DNA of 64,000 bases from Scolanthus callimorphus. Lineage: Eukaryota; Cnidaria; Anthozoa; Actiniaria; Edwardsiidae. This document shows positions 1 through 13,400 of the stretch, one piece after another. Numbering within the stretch: position 1 is the stretch's first letter; each line of letters starts with the position of its first letter. Made by a program: the position numbers and the translations under genes. The notes below the pieces were generated by a model. The model saw only the letters and a program-made list of their open reading frames with translations, was not told where the DNA came from and ran no database searches. The stretch is from positions 26,863,404 to 26,927,403 of the forward strand of contig CM066916.1 in the NCBI GenBank assembly GCA_033964015.1, read 5' to 3'.

Positions 1-360
1 GTTCTTTTCTTCGTTAGAAAACGTCTGTGTTTTGACTTGTACACGATCGGGAAGCTATTCGCAAGGCCGTAGCAGGGCTTGAAATTGCGCCCGATACTGG
101 TGTAAATACGCATAAACATTTTCCTTAACGCCTAACTTTTTAGTTTTAGACTTAGGCGTAAAATAACGACTGTGTTTTCAGTGTTTCTACAGCGTTCTCC
201 TAGTGGATTTACGCCTAGATTTTTGATCAATTACACCTATAATGTTGGTACAAGGCGTAAAATTGCCCTGATATGGCAAGCAAATACACTTAAATGCATG
301 ACGAGAAAAAAAATCCAGAGGTGACCACCCCCTTACGTGCCCCTCTGAAGCCATTTTGTT

Positions 361-509
361 AAAGCCTGGTTCACACTATCGACATAACGGCAAGCAGTGT
401 GATAAAAAATCAAAAATGGCCAAGAATGATTTGCATATTTCTACAGTGTCGTAGCATGCTTATTTAGGTCGCTATCAGTGGGTCGTCATGTCTAGTGTGA
501 AACAGACTT
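361..509. mobile_element. MITE-A copy (TIR AAGCCTGGTTCACAC)
   Basis: Starts AAAGCCTGGTTCACACTA and ends TAGTGTGAAACAGACTT, so the termini are imperfect inverted repeats. The inside is nearly collinear with the outer element at 4029-4830 once two nested insertions there are removed. This uninterrupted copy serves as the empty-site reference. Confidence 0.6.
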
Positions 510-706
510 ACAGTCTAGTCCCTCAAGGCTGAAATTTTAAATGGCTTATTTGATCGCGCATTCAAAATAAGGAAGAATTTCGTTTATTTGGCGTCATAGC
601 TCTTTTGGTCACAGAGATCTTCAACATTTTCTCTTGATGCAAATTAGGAAAAATGACGTCACAACAAGACTGGGGCAAAATAGGCCAACAATGCTTTATG
701 TATAAT

Positions 707-1027
707 ATATTTGGGATAGTTAGATTCACTTCAAACTTGGTAATAACAAAGAAGAACCAAAACCACAACCTCTGACATGTTTATTACCGTTTCCATGGTA
801 ACACTTTTGACACTACGCGGGTTTCTACTGTAGTCCTACAAAACTTTGCCAAAATACTCTGAGTTGTGTTGACAAACAAGTCAGGAAGTTTCGAAGACTT
901 TCATAACTTAGGAAATATTTCACAAATTTTACCTATTTTTCAACGAATCACTTGTAGAGGCAAACGTGTTATGAGGTCTTGGTTCTTCTTTGTTATTAGC
1001 AAGTTTGAAATGAATCCAGCTATCCAA
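707..1027. repeat. Inverted-repeat element
   Basis: The stretch 723-759 is the near-exact reverse complement of 980-1017. The arms are about 50 bp and enclose about 220 bp. The element abuts the orphan cassette intron at 1029. No transposase is visible. Confidence 0.5.
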
Positions 1028-1143
1028 AACGCCTTTTCATATGCCTTTCCTGGCTCTTTTCTACTTTATGTAGAGAAACGCCACACTATTATGATTAGCA
1101 GCAGTGCTCAATTAAAGAAGCCCTACTATTTGTTTATTAACAG

Positions 1144-1248
1144 TGCTCAATAAAAAAACAAGTCCGCCTCTTCCACCTGCTCCGCCCGCTCCGCCCGCTC
1201 CGCCTATTCTGCCGCCTGTTCTACCCGGTCCACCTGGTCCGCCCGGGG
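1144..1248 (+). CDS. Gene 1 collagen cassette A
   Basis: Exon of 105 nt between an AACAG acceptor and a GGGG|GTAAGT donor, phase 1-1. It encodes LNKKTSPP, a poly-Pro/Ala stretch with ILPPVLP, then two GPP triplets. It is the only cassette with KK instead of KR, and has one extra APP unit compared with B and C. Confidence 0.7.
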
Positions 1249-4200
1249 GTAAGTATAATGTCAGTAAATTTTCATCCTTTTTCATATGCCTTCCCTGGTT
1301 TATTTCTACTTTATGTAGAGAAACGCCGTACTATTTGTTATTAACAGTGCTCAATAAAAAACCCTATTATTTATGATTAACAGTGCTCAATAAAAGAACA
1401 AGTCCGCCTCTTCCGCCCGCTCCGCCCGCTCCGCCTATTCTGCCGCCTGTTCTACCCGGTCCACCTGGTCCGCCCGGGGGTAAGTATAATGTCAGTAAAT
1501 TCTCATCCTTTTTCATATGCCTTCCCTGGTTTATTTCTACTTTATGTAAAGAAAGGCCCTATTATTTATGATTAACAGTGCTCAATAAAAGAACAAGTCC
1601 GCCTCTTCCACCTGCTCCGCCCGCTCCGCCTATTCTGCCGCCTGTTCTACCCGGTCCACCTGGTCCGCCCGGGGGTAAGTATAATGTTAGTAAATTTTCA
1701 TCCTTTTTCATATGCCTTCCCTGGTTTATTTCTATTTTATGTAAAGAAAGGCCCTATTATTTATGATTAACAGTGCTCAATAAAAGAACAAGTCCGCCTC
1801 TTCCACCTGCTCCGCCTGTTGTTCTGCTTGGTCCGCCTGGTCCGCCTGGTCCACCTGGACCACCCGGTCCACCTGGTCCGCCTGGGGGTAAGTATGATGG
1901 AAATAACTTCATATGCCTTGCCTGGTCCATCTTACCCTGGTCCCAGGGTGAAGTTTCCGTGTTTTCGAGCCATATTAAGTCGCATATTGGTTATTTTAGT
2001 GGTACAGTAAAAACCCGCATATAAGAACCTCCGCCCCAAAGGCGGAGCTTCGGGGCCTCCTATCATTGGATAGTGAATTTAGCGCCTTCTCATTGGCAGC
2101 AAGATTAGTTCCGTAACAAATCGTATTATTCAAGGGGAGACGATTAAGGCCTTGTCGACACTAACGCGTTTTCAAAAGTATTCGTCTGTATGCATTGCTA
2201 CAGTCACGACCTCAAAATCCAATGTTGGGATGGCCGATTTTTAGCTGTCAATCAAACCATCATGCTGGATTCGGCCTCTTCAGTGGGTCAAAATTGATTG
2301 CCAAATCAACGAAAATGGTTCTAAGCTATCCTTTGGCTTCCTTGTCTCGAATGTTAAACTTTCTGGTTCAAGAAAATTAACAATTACAGTTTTCTTGCGT
2401 AAAATCGCCAATCGCAACAGTGAATTTTGAGCCTCGAGGTCGCGTTAGCAATGTATACGGTGGTAACAGTGCTTGATAAAAAAGCCGTTCTATTTATAAT
2501 CAACAGTGCTCAATGAAAGAACCGTTCATTTTTCATCAGGGAGGGGGGGGGGGGCTAATACTTTCATGCTCTTTCAAATGAGCCCCTAAAAACGATGGAC
2601 TAAGCTATTCCAAGTGCACTCATGCGTAACGGCAACTATTTAAGTCACACGAACAATAGATCGTGGCCCAGTTTCGTTTGAAGTGAGCGACACGGAAGGG
2701 CGACTGGATCTTAGAAAGTGTGGGTCAGGGCTAGGGGTGGGGTTGGGCCCGGGTACCGTTATCTAGTCTTTTAAGGCCCGCCCACCCATCCCTTACTGCG
2801 GCTTGGCCGCATGCGCCCTTCTGCCCTCTTGCCTGCGGACTCGCGTTCCTTCCCACAACTTAACCTACCAGTCCGTAAGCAGGAGGGCGGTTGGAATAGA
2901 ATACTATTTCAATTTTTTTACCGTTTTGATTACGTCATTTCCCCTATTATTTATGATTAACAGTGAGCAATAAAAGAACAAGTCCGCCTCTTCCACCTGC
3001 TCCGCCCGCTCCGCCTATTCTGCCGCCTGTTCTACCCGGTCCACCTGGTCCGCCCGGGGGTAAGTATAATGTCAGTAAATTCGCATCCTTTTTCATATGC
3101 CTTCCCTGGTTTATTTTTACTTTATGCAAAGAAAGGCCCTATTATTTATGATTAACAGTGGTCAATAAAAGAACAAGTCCGCCTCTTCCACCTGCTCCGC
3201 CTGTTCTTCTGCCTGGTCCACCTGGACCACCCGGTCCACCTGGTCCACCCGGTCCACCTGGTCCGCCTGGGGGTAAGTATGATGGAAATAAATTCATATG
3301 CCTTGCCTGCTCCATCGAGAAAAGCTGTACTATTTATGATTGATTACCACTGTATGCATTGCTACAGTCACGATAGTCCGGTCAAATTAGCCTGAAAAAA
3401 AAAAAAAACGCGAACCTGGAAAAATTGCAACATGAGATATTTTTGGTACTTATTGTCAAAAACATATATAGGAATAACATGCCCAAATTTGGTTTTACCT
3501 GCGACGTCAAGGGCGCCTTTTGTTTTCGGCGGCACTTGGACACTGAAAACACAGAAACTGGGAGAATGTTTATGGACTGTACAGATGAAACCGGTGAAGA
3601 TTTAACAAGGACTTTCGGTTGAAATAAATAATTTCTGAGCGATGAGTTACGGCTATGAACAGTTTATTTCTTTTATTTCTTTTGGCGTATAATATTCGAA
3701 CTTTAGTGTATCACCATGCGGGAAATACAAGGATCAATAAGGGATTCGTCAAAACTCAGGATTATTTAGTTATTATTTTGAAGAACTGGTTATAAACAAA
3801 CACAAAATTCACATCTATGCAATCACATTATACAGAAGAAAGAAATTGTTCGATATCGCGTTCAATATTATCACACACCGAGTTACGGTTATACAGTCTA
3901 TAGTCCTCCCTTCGAATTGTTCGCTTTCATTGTCTGTGCAACACCGAAAATAACAGGCCTTCGTTCGTGAAGACGGAAACCCCAAATTCAAACTTCTCCC
4001 GAACGGATTTTCACAAAACCATTTTGTTAAAGCTTGGTTCACACATTGACATATGCAGGGTTCGTACGGGACCTGGAAAACCTGGAAAATGCTTTAATTT
4101 GAAAATTTTGAATTCCAGGGCTGGAAAGTCCAGGAATCTTTATTGAACTCTTGGAAAGTCCTGAAAATGAATCACACAAAAAAACGTGGGTATAAAATCG

Positions 4201-5760
4201 GCGAATATGAAATGTTGGCAGCAAATGAGCATTGTAGTTTGTTATTTTTCGTTATTTAAATGGTTCACGTGAAAGAAAAAAGTCCTGGAAAATGTTCGAT
4301 TTAACATATGTCCTCTGATTTTCCGTGGTATGTCCTCTTATATACCACGGAATGACGTAATAAAGTAGTCAAAATGTTGTGGACTCACGAGGCGCAGCCG
4401 AGAAAATCCTGGATTTTTTTCTTTCCAAAAGCGTAGGAACCCTGATATGCCATAAAGGTAAATATTGTGAAAAAATATCAGAACTGATCAACAATGATTT
4501 ACTTATTTCTACAGTAGAGCGGATTTCACATGACTGTTGTGAAAACAATTGCAATTGAGCAATCACTAACCAATCAGAATCGAGATAAATCACAACTTGT
4601 TCCTAAATGGCTTTCTTCTCAGCCAATTACAAGCCGGACCAATTACTAAGTAATTACACAATTGTATTTACTACAGAATTTTATTGGCTGAGAAAAACGA
4701 GTAGCCAATGAGAACGCAATGTAATCACAATTACATAACAAATCTTGACAGTCATATGAAATCCGCTCTATTGAGTGCTTATTTAGGTCGTTATCAGTGG
4801 GTCGTTATATCTATAGTGTGAACCGAGCTTAAAGCGGGACTGTCACGGTACGCGCATGTGCGAATTTTGATCACTTTGGTCCGGGCCGGAACGATGGCTG
4901 TGAGAGGGAGGAATTACGCTGGTAGAATCCGCATTCAAGTCTTGTTGTTTCGGGGTCCATCTACCCTTAATTCTTAACGGGTATTCTCTCCTGAGATCTC
5001 CTTAGTATCGTGACCAAATTTTGGAGTCGTTTTAAATTGAATGAGACTCGAGCGTCATTTTCACTGATGGCTGCCCAACAAGAAAGGCCTAATCGAGGTC
5101 GTCCTTACGCCAAAATGGCTTGGGAACACAATAGAAGCAGGATCTGGATATCGAAGGGTCCACGAGACATGGAAATTGTCCAAGGCTACGGTATCTTCAA
5201 CTCAGACAACGATTTTGCAGCTCATTTGCCTAAAAACCCTAAAACTTACCATAATGTCGCCTCCTGACGAATGAACTCCAAATTATGTTTTCCCTGAGGC
5301 GACGTCGCGCGGGGCGTCGGTACTTTCCCGCGTAAACGAAGTGTCCCGTGATTGGTTTATTTTAACAGGGAATCCCCGTTTTGAATGATAGTTATGGGAT
5401 CGGCGGTCTTTGCTCGAGCATGCGCGTACCGGGACAGTCCCGCTTTAACTGTGCATAACGTTGTTTTGATAACTAGTATATAGAGCGGATTTCAGATGAC
5501 TGTCGTGAGTAATTTGCAATTACTTTGTAATTACTCCTATAGGTTCTATTCAGAATTGATTTAAAAAAAAAACGTATGTGCGACCGACTCCCCAGACTTG
5601 AAGCTCGAAAGCTGAATTACGCTGGGTTTCAACGGCGCCACTGGCAGCCAAGCGGTCATAAGCACAGACACTGAGGGTGGTCACTGCCAGAGGGTTTATT
5701 ACGTCCCCAGTGGTTCTTTAACGTCCCCCCTGGAACTGGGTAGGGCAGAAAGGCGAGACG

Positions 5761-5792
<32 letters not shown>

Positions 5793-8700
5793 TAATGATG
5801 TAATGACGTAATGATGTAATTACTTTGCAATTGGTTTCACGACAGTCATGTGAAAACCGCTCTATGATAACAATAGACAATAGTCAACAATAACTAGCGC
5901 CATTCAGCTACAGACTCCCTACATCAAAGGCCTTGCTGCTCAAAGCCCTACTATTTATGATTAAACAGTGCTCAATAAAAGAACAAGTCTACCCGGTCCG
6001 GCTCCGGCTGGTCCACCCGCTCCGCCTGATCTGCCTGGTCCGCTTGGTCCACCTGGTCCGCCTGGTCCGCCTGGTCCGCCTGGGGGTAAGTATAATGTCA
6101 GTAAATTCGCATCCTTTTGTATATGCCTTACCCTAGTTCATTTCTACTCTATGTAGAGGGCTAGAGCGTTTTAGATCCTAAATGGCTAGGGATACATTAG
6201 AAATACAAGTAACAAATTTCTAAATGTTTAAATTGGATCACAAATGTGGGCCCCGCCCCCACCAAGCGAAAAGGGACCTTATACGTTATTGTGTCAAATT
6301 TCTGTTTTGAAGAGTTTGAGGGAGCAAATTTATGTATTTAACCAAATTTCGCACGGCAAAGTGGAGATTTGGCAGTTTTAATTTCCCATTTTATAAGGGT
6401 TTCTATGCCGTGAATTTTGGGGGCCGTTTTTGCCTGCTATTCACTGTTTATCAACATTGCCATTCTAATGCTAATATGCCAACCGTAGATTGAATAGCGC
6501 CCTTTGTTCTGTGAACCAATCGATCTCTGGTTGGCACATTAATAACAATGGATGACGTCAAGGTGAACAGCGCTATTAACGTTGCTCCTGAGATCATGTA
6601 TCATAGTTGGAAATGATACTTCGTTCCTAAATTGCAGTAGTTCATGTCATATTATGTCTCAAAGAAGTAAACAAAATGCCATTGAGGCTGCGTTTTGAGT
6701 GTAGTTTTGTTTACCAGATTCGCAGAAAATACCGAGAAAACGCGTCTTCGTTACGATGCACTTGTTTACGTTTTACGGAGCAACGCTACTTGAAATAGGT
6801 GTAAGTTTGCTATCCATCAAGCGAGAGAATTGAAAGAGCGCGAAATTTATATTTAAATAGAAATCTATAGCCACAGTGAATAATGAACGTGGCGGGCTAC
6901 AAATTCAATGTAGCCCGCGCGGGCTACAAGTATAAAATTGTCGCTCGCGCGGGCGCCATCGCTAGAGCGAGAAATTTCTACGGACTATTTTTACCGTATT
7001 TTCTTTTTGCTAAAACACTTAATGACTGCACCCTTGGGAAACAGCGAGTTTTGTTTTCCCTCGAATCTCGACGTTTCCCTCGACTTCGTCTCGGGAAACA
7101 AAACTCGCTGTTTCCCTCGGAAGCAGTCATAATATATGCGAAGAAATGAAAAAAGGAATGGCATGGGAATGAAAATGTGCAAAGTTCATTAAACGAACAG
7201 CACGTTTTTGAAGCTTTAGTAGCTTTTCAAGATGTGTCTGAGCAGCCTGTCCCCAGGCTACAAGGCCATAAGTCAGGTACGGCTGAGTAAGAGAATTGTA
7301 TATATTTAGAAGAGTTGAGAATGGGACGAAATGACGGATTCTTGGTCGCATACGCAAATATCTTTCCCCTAATGACTCTGAAAAATTAGTTCACGCTTTT
7401 ATATCTTCCCGCCTCGACTCTTGTAACGCTGTTTTAATCGGTGCATCACAGATACAGCTAGACAAGCTGCAGCGCATCCAAAATAGTGCTGCCCGGCTTA
7501 TAACAAGGGTTAAAAAGCGTGAACATATCAGCCCTGTCCTGCGCTCGCTCCACTGGCTGCCTATTACTTTGAGAATTCAATACAAAATATTGCTTGTAAC
7601 ATATAAAGCCCTTAATAATCTCGCTCCATCTTATATATCTGAGCTTTTAGATTTCTATCGCCCTCCCAGGTCTCTTCGGTCTGATAATCTTCAGCTACTA
7701 CACGTGCCTAGGACAAATACATGCACTTATGGCGACAGGGCGTTCTCTGTATGTGCTCCTAAATTTTGGAATTCTTTGCCTCTACAGCTCGGATGTATTA
7801 CGTCCTTCTCTTCTTTTAAACGCAATCTTAACACCTTTTCAAATCATTTTAATGCGGCCTGTTGTACAATTTTGTTACATTTTTTTTTCAATTTATTGTG
7901 TAAAATATTATATCATAGTATTTCATTTGCTTTTGGGTCTTATTCTTATGAACTATATTGTAATCATACCAATTTTATTCATTTTTATTTTTTATTTTTT
8001 TATATATTTAATCTCATATAGCCCTTGTAAGAGCACCGAGACTTGGTGGGTGCCCCTAAAACCGTTATTATTATTATTATTATTCTTGCAATGGTGCCAA
8101 TATTTTTACTAATTTTCAGTTTATTCATTTTTTTTTTTGCCAGGAGTATACATTTCCATAAATTTAAATTTAAACAAAAGAAACTGGCGAGGAAGCTCAC
8201 AAGAAACCATAGGGCTTATAAACATGAGCTCCCCCCTAATCATAGATAATATTACATAAACTTACTAGGGACTGCATTATGTTACGATGGATCAATTATA
8301 ATAAAAACAAGCAACACAGACAGACGACACAGACCGCACCAATAGCGAAGCGAAAAAAAGCGCAGCAGAATGAGTAGTAAATAAATTAGCTAAGAAGAAA
8401 TGTTTTCAGTCTTGATTTAAAAAGAGAAATAGAATTTGAGTTTTGAATTTCTTTCTTAAGTGAATTAAAGAAAATAGGACCTTGAAACCGAATAGCAAAC
8501 TTTCTAATATTTGTTCGGAATGGGAAAATGTGAAAAGCACCGGCATTCCTAGTGTTATAGGAATGAATTTCGTTTGACAGTGAAAACATATCTTTAAAAG
8601 CTCTAGGAGAAGACGTTTCTTATAAAGAAACATAAATTTGCCAATATGAATAGATAAATATCATAAAACTTAAGGATTTGCAATTCCTTAAAAATAGGAT

Positions 8701-10453
8701 CAGTGTGAGCATCAAATGATTTTTTTGAAATTATTCTGACTAGCCTTTTTTGAAGAATAAAAATACGGTTTAAGTTAGTTGGATAAGTTGATGCCCACAC
8801 CGATATGCAATATGTGAGATAGGGATAAACTAGACTATAATAAAGTGTACATAATGAAGATAGTGGAAGGCAAAAACTTGATTTATATATTATTCCTATG
8901 GATTTAGAAATTTTTTCTAGCAACATTTGCAATATGCTGAGCCCATGAAAGATTCTCATCAAGAATAACCCCTAAGAAAACCACCTCCTTTACCCGTTCA
9001 ATGGCACAATTACTTAAAAATAATCTAATATCAACTGTTTGCCTTTTTTGCTTAGGCTTGAATACCATATATTTAGATTTAGAAAAATTGATAGATAATT
9101 TGTTGGCGAAACACCAATCAGTTAGTTTTGAAAGTTCTTCATTCAATGTTCTCTCAAGAACAGACAAATTTTTATGAGACAAAAAAATATTAGTATCATC
9201 AGCAAAAAGTATGAAATCTAACACCTTTGAAACATTACACATATCATTGATGTAAATCAGAAAGAGCAATGGACCTAATATTGACCCTTGTGGAACTCCA
9301 CATTTAATGGCATGATGTGATGAAAATGTATCATTGTATTGAACAAATTGTTGTCTATTGCTTAAATAACTAGCAAACCAGTCATGAGCCACCCCCCTAA
9401 TCCCGTAATGAAATAATTTATCCAATAAGATATCGTGATTAACCGTATCAAAGGCTTTAGATAAGTCAATGAAAATACCTACAGTTAGCTCCTTATTATT
9501 TTTGCTCCGACATGACTTATATGGTGTTTCTAGCTCAGATTACTATCGATTGAGACTCATAGATACTTTACATAGTCCTTACGCTGTAATTTAGCATATT
9601 TACTATTGTCGTAAATTTTAATGTTTACCTCATGATTGATTTGCTTTTGATAAGAATGAAATATAACGTAATTAGTTTTTCTTATATTAAGAGAGAGTTT
9701 ATTTGCAGTGAGCCATTTATATACATTGTTAAGTTCAGTGTTTACAGTAATTTCAAGTGACTTAAGGTTGTCAGCACATAATAAATTAGTATCATCAGCA
9801 AAAAGGTAGAAGTCAAATTTGTGGGAAGCGTTAAAAATATCATCTATGTAGATAAGGAACAATAGAGGGCCTAGGATAGATCCTTGTGGAACGCCACAGA
9901 GCATTTTTCCTTTCTATATATGTGAGTACCAATTTGAGTTGTTTGCATTCTATTGCTGAGATAAGAAGAGAACCATCATTTACAATACCTCTAATTCCGT
10001 AATGTTCGTAATGTTCTAGTTTTCTCAGGAGAATGGTATGGTCCATGATCTATAAAAAAAACACAAGAAAACATGTCCAAAATTACGGATTACGGCGTTA
10101 AGATTTCTATTAGGTTATAACTGTGAACATTTAATGGACGATTCCAGCTATAACGCACGCGCGCGCGCTGCATGTCGGTAGATTTGGGACATTGGTCGAA
10201 CAAACTGCTAAAAAGGCGCGCGCTGCATTCTGGTAGTTGTGGGACACGGCTTTGGCATTTCTGAATAAAGAAAAGCGCGCGCGCTTATAACTGGAATCGT
10301 CCATTGCATCGGAGGAAAGCTTCATTTTCATATACTATTATAAAATATAGTAAATTTTCCTTTGAAAGCGTGCGTCTGTAATAATAACTCATTTCAAAAT
10401 TCATCTTTTTTGAAAGACGGATTGAAGCTAAATGGCTATTTGTCGGTTGGGCG

Positions 10454-10484
<31 letters not shown>

Positions 10485-13400
10485 CGGAAGTTGAGAAAGG
10501 AATTTGAGGGTAGTAAGGGACGTGGAAAAATCGGTCATGCTGCCTACCATGCTTCGTTATACTAATATATTGTCGAATAGAGTGGAATATTTAGCAATTA
10601 ATGAATTCCGCTGAGTACGATGTGGAGAATTATTCAGATCGAGGGGGTGTTATCCATCGAGGCCGAAGGCCGAGGTGAATAACTGCCCCCGATCGGATCT
10701 GAATAATTATCCACTTCATAACGAAGCGGAATTCATTAATTGTTTTATTATTCATTCAAACTTTTAATTGTTTTATTATTCATTCAAAATGATCCCCCTG
10801 CTTTACTTCTTTAAGAGAGCAGGCAGTTTTACCAGCCTGCCTACAAGTGCGCGACGTCGCGCGTGCAATAATTGTTCAACTTATCCAATCTTTGACGTCA
10901 TCGATGGGATAAGTCGCTTTACTTCTTTAAGAGAGCAGACAGTTTTACCAGCCTGCCTACAAGTGCGCGACGGCGCTCGTGCAATAATTGTTCAACTTAT
11001 CCAATCTTTTACTTCATCGATGGGATAAGTCGCTCGCCTTCAAAAACATCAACAATTCGCCGTTGGCGCTCAACCAATCAGAAGCGGGAAAATATGTTGA
11101 ATGAATAATAATCCTTGGTGTCTTGAAAATGATTGACTAGTTTTTTTCTAGTTTATTGTGTTTTTCAAAGGCTCGCCAAAAAGGCTCTGAGCTCGCTAAG
11201 ATGCTCGCGGCTCGCAGGCTCGCAAATTAGACAAACTCCATATTGGCAAGTGGTGTGAAAAAATATCAGAAATGGCTAAGAATGATTTACATATTTTTCT
11301 ACAGTGTTATATGTTTATTTAGGTGTATATATATCAGTGGGTCGTTATGTCTAGTATGAACATGCTTTACTGTGTATAACATTGTTTACATAAATATTTA
11401 TGATTAAAAGTGTTCATTTCATCTTAGGCGGTAAAAGAACAAGTCCGCCTGTTTTGCCTGGTCCTCCTGCTGGGGGTAAGTATGATGTAAATTCCGCATC
11501 CTTTTTCATTGGCCTTCCTCTCATTCATTTCTACTCTATGTAGAGGGCTAGAGCTTTTAGATCCTCAATGGCTATTAGAAATACAAGTAACAAATAACAG
11601 ATCACAAATATATATGGCCAAGCCAAATTTCTGTTTTGAAGAGTTTAAGGACCAAATTGATATCGAACCAAATTTCGCACGCCAATGTGGAGATTTTGCA
11701 GTTTTAATTTCCAATTATATAAGGGTTTGTATGGCAATTCTGAAATTGTTTCGCATTTTTCTCGAAAGTATACACTTATATATATAGTTTGCTGTCCAAC
11801 AAGCGAGAGAAAAAGCGCGCAATTTGAACAGAATGAATACAGACATTATGTAATGACAATAAGTGCTACGTACCGAAATCATAGGCGGCGCATAACCATA
11901 AAAAGTGGGGGTGCTCATTAGTAAGGATGATGGGAAGAGTGAAAACACAAAATACAGTAAATGTATGAAAATTTGACGAAAAGTGCCCTGCCCCCCGGGT
12001 CCGCCGGCTATGGAAATGAAAACGATTTCCAACTCCCCTTTGTTACGTCTGAAAGTATACATTCTATATAATAATGCCAATCGTTTTTTTTACATTTATT
12101 TTTACTTTTGAGCAGATTTAGCACAGAAGGTTGCCTAGCAACCTTTTCTGTTAACGTGCTCATCTTGAAAGTCTACTAGGCATATACACTGTTAAACAGC
12201 CCTGATGGTAATAGACCTCTTTAACTTGGGCGTTAAGCACGAGATCGCGTTAATCGACTCCGCTTTAATAATACGATTTTGTTCCGGAACTAATCCTGCT
12301 GCCAATGAGAAGGCGTTTAAATTCACCATCCAATGACAGGAAGCCCCGAAGCTCCGCCTTTGGGACTGACGTTTTTGATTGATAGAACTGAGAATCCTAG
12401 TGAGTGTCCCCAGGGTGAAGTTTCAGAAAGAAACAGAGGAAGACTAGAATCACTGAGGCAAAACCAACTACCACTAAAATAACCCAAATACGACTGAATT
12501 TGGCTCGAAAACATGGAAGCTTCACCCTGGGACCAGGGCACGACGCTAGTGAGTCTAGAACCTTTAAGGGATCTAGCTTAACTCCATCAATGAGATCTCA
12601 GACCACTGCTTGTGGTGCCCATATTTGTGTGGCATACTAAAAGGAGGCCTGACTCTTACGATTTTGATTGTCACAGGCACGGTCTAATAGCCCAGGTTCG
12701 AATTACGCTCCAATGCTCACAAGACAAAAGCTTCAAATCGAGGTTCTCTCCAAGTTCTAATACATTTACAGTAAATTTGGAAGAGAACCTCGACTTGAGG
12801 TTATTGTTTGTAGGCATTGGAGCGTAATTCGAACGTGGCCTGTTTATCTCTCATTCGTACGTAATGGCGGCAAACACCTTGCATTCGACGCGCGAATATG
12901 TTATGGTTACACTGAAAGTTTAGCATTCGTCTTGGGTCGTGCAACTCTTAATAACTGCGAGAAAAAACTTTGAAGAGAGCTTATAATTCCTTGTTATAAG
13001 ATACATCTATTTCAGAAATGGTTGAACCATCATAACTGTCTGTTGTAGCCCTGCGGCGCGGGGAGCTCCGCTAAAGCAAGCGCATTTATCTGCAATCTAA
13101 TCTTTAGAGCCTGTTGTTATTTCTGTTGTTATAAAGGAGAAAAAATCCATCTACCACCAAAACCGTGCAAGGACAGATGTCCTGTGATGGACATTCCTCG
13201 TTGTCCGGCTGGTTGGAAACTTAGCCACAAAGTGGTCCATGTGCCCTATCTAGGCTGCGACTGTTTCATGGCGACTTGTCGCCGCTCGTGAGTAAGTAAT
13301 ACAAGCACGTTTTCATCAATATTATTTTGCCAACTTATTGTCCCTGTTGGTCTAGATGGGCTTGCTGTGGTTAGATGGGAGATGTGACGTCATCTGAGAC

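Larger units (their letters stand above)
1..1143. other. 5' flank or intron of gene 1 with MITE debris and an orphan cassette intron
   Basis: No exon is recognised here. 361-509 is a MITE-A copy. 707-760 and 979-1027 are inverted arms of a second element. From about 1029 to 1140 the sequence matches the intron that follows every cassette, although no cassette exon precedes it. A further upstream cassette was therefore probably lost or cut by the insertion. Confidence 0.5.
4029..4830. mobile_element. MITE-A copy carrying two nested MITEs
   Basis: The outer termini AAGCTTGGTTCACAC and GTGTGAACCGAGCTT are inverted repeats of the 361-509 family. The inside is interrupted at 4056-4444 (MITE-B) and 4517-4768 (MITE-C). 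Removing both restores collinearity with the copies at 361-509 and 11248-11372. It sits in the gene 1 intron after cassette F. Confidence 0.65.

Noticed and set aside
1143..2024. Collagen frames continued past the GTAAGT donors ([17 protein letters not shown])
   Set aside because: The read-through part is intron. The donors are canonical and the phase match to the next acceptor is perfect.
10362..10565. Poly-glycine open frame and similar G/C-run frames (24591, 35198, 45312)
   Set aside because: They are produced by homopolymer G or C tracts inside repeats.
13282..13295. Stop codon TGA at the end of the Cys exon with a GTAAGT donor in the 3' UTR
   Set aside because: The overlapping GTGAGT donor makes the last exon open to a similar stop in both paralogues, while the GTAAGT option gives an untranslated last exon without explaining the conserved RRQYGF coding pattern. 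It remains possible as a minor isoform.
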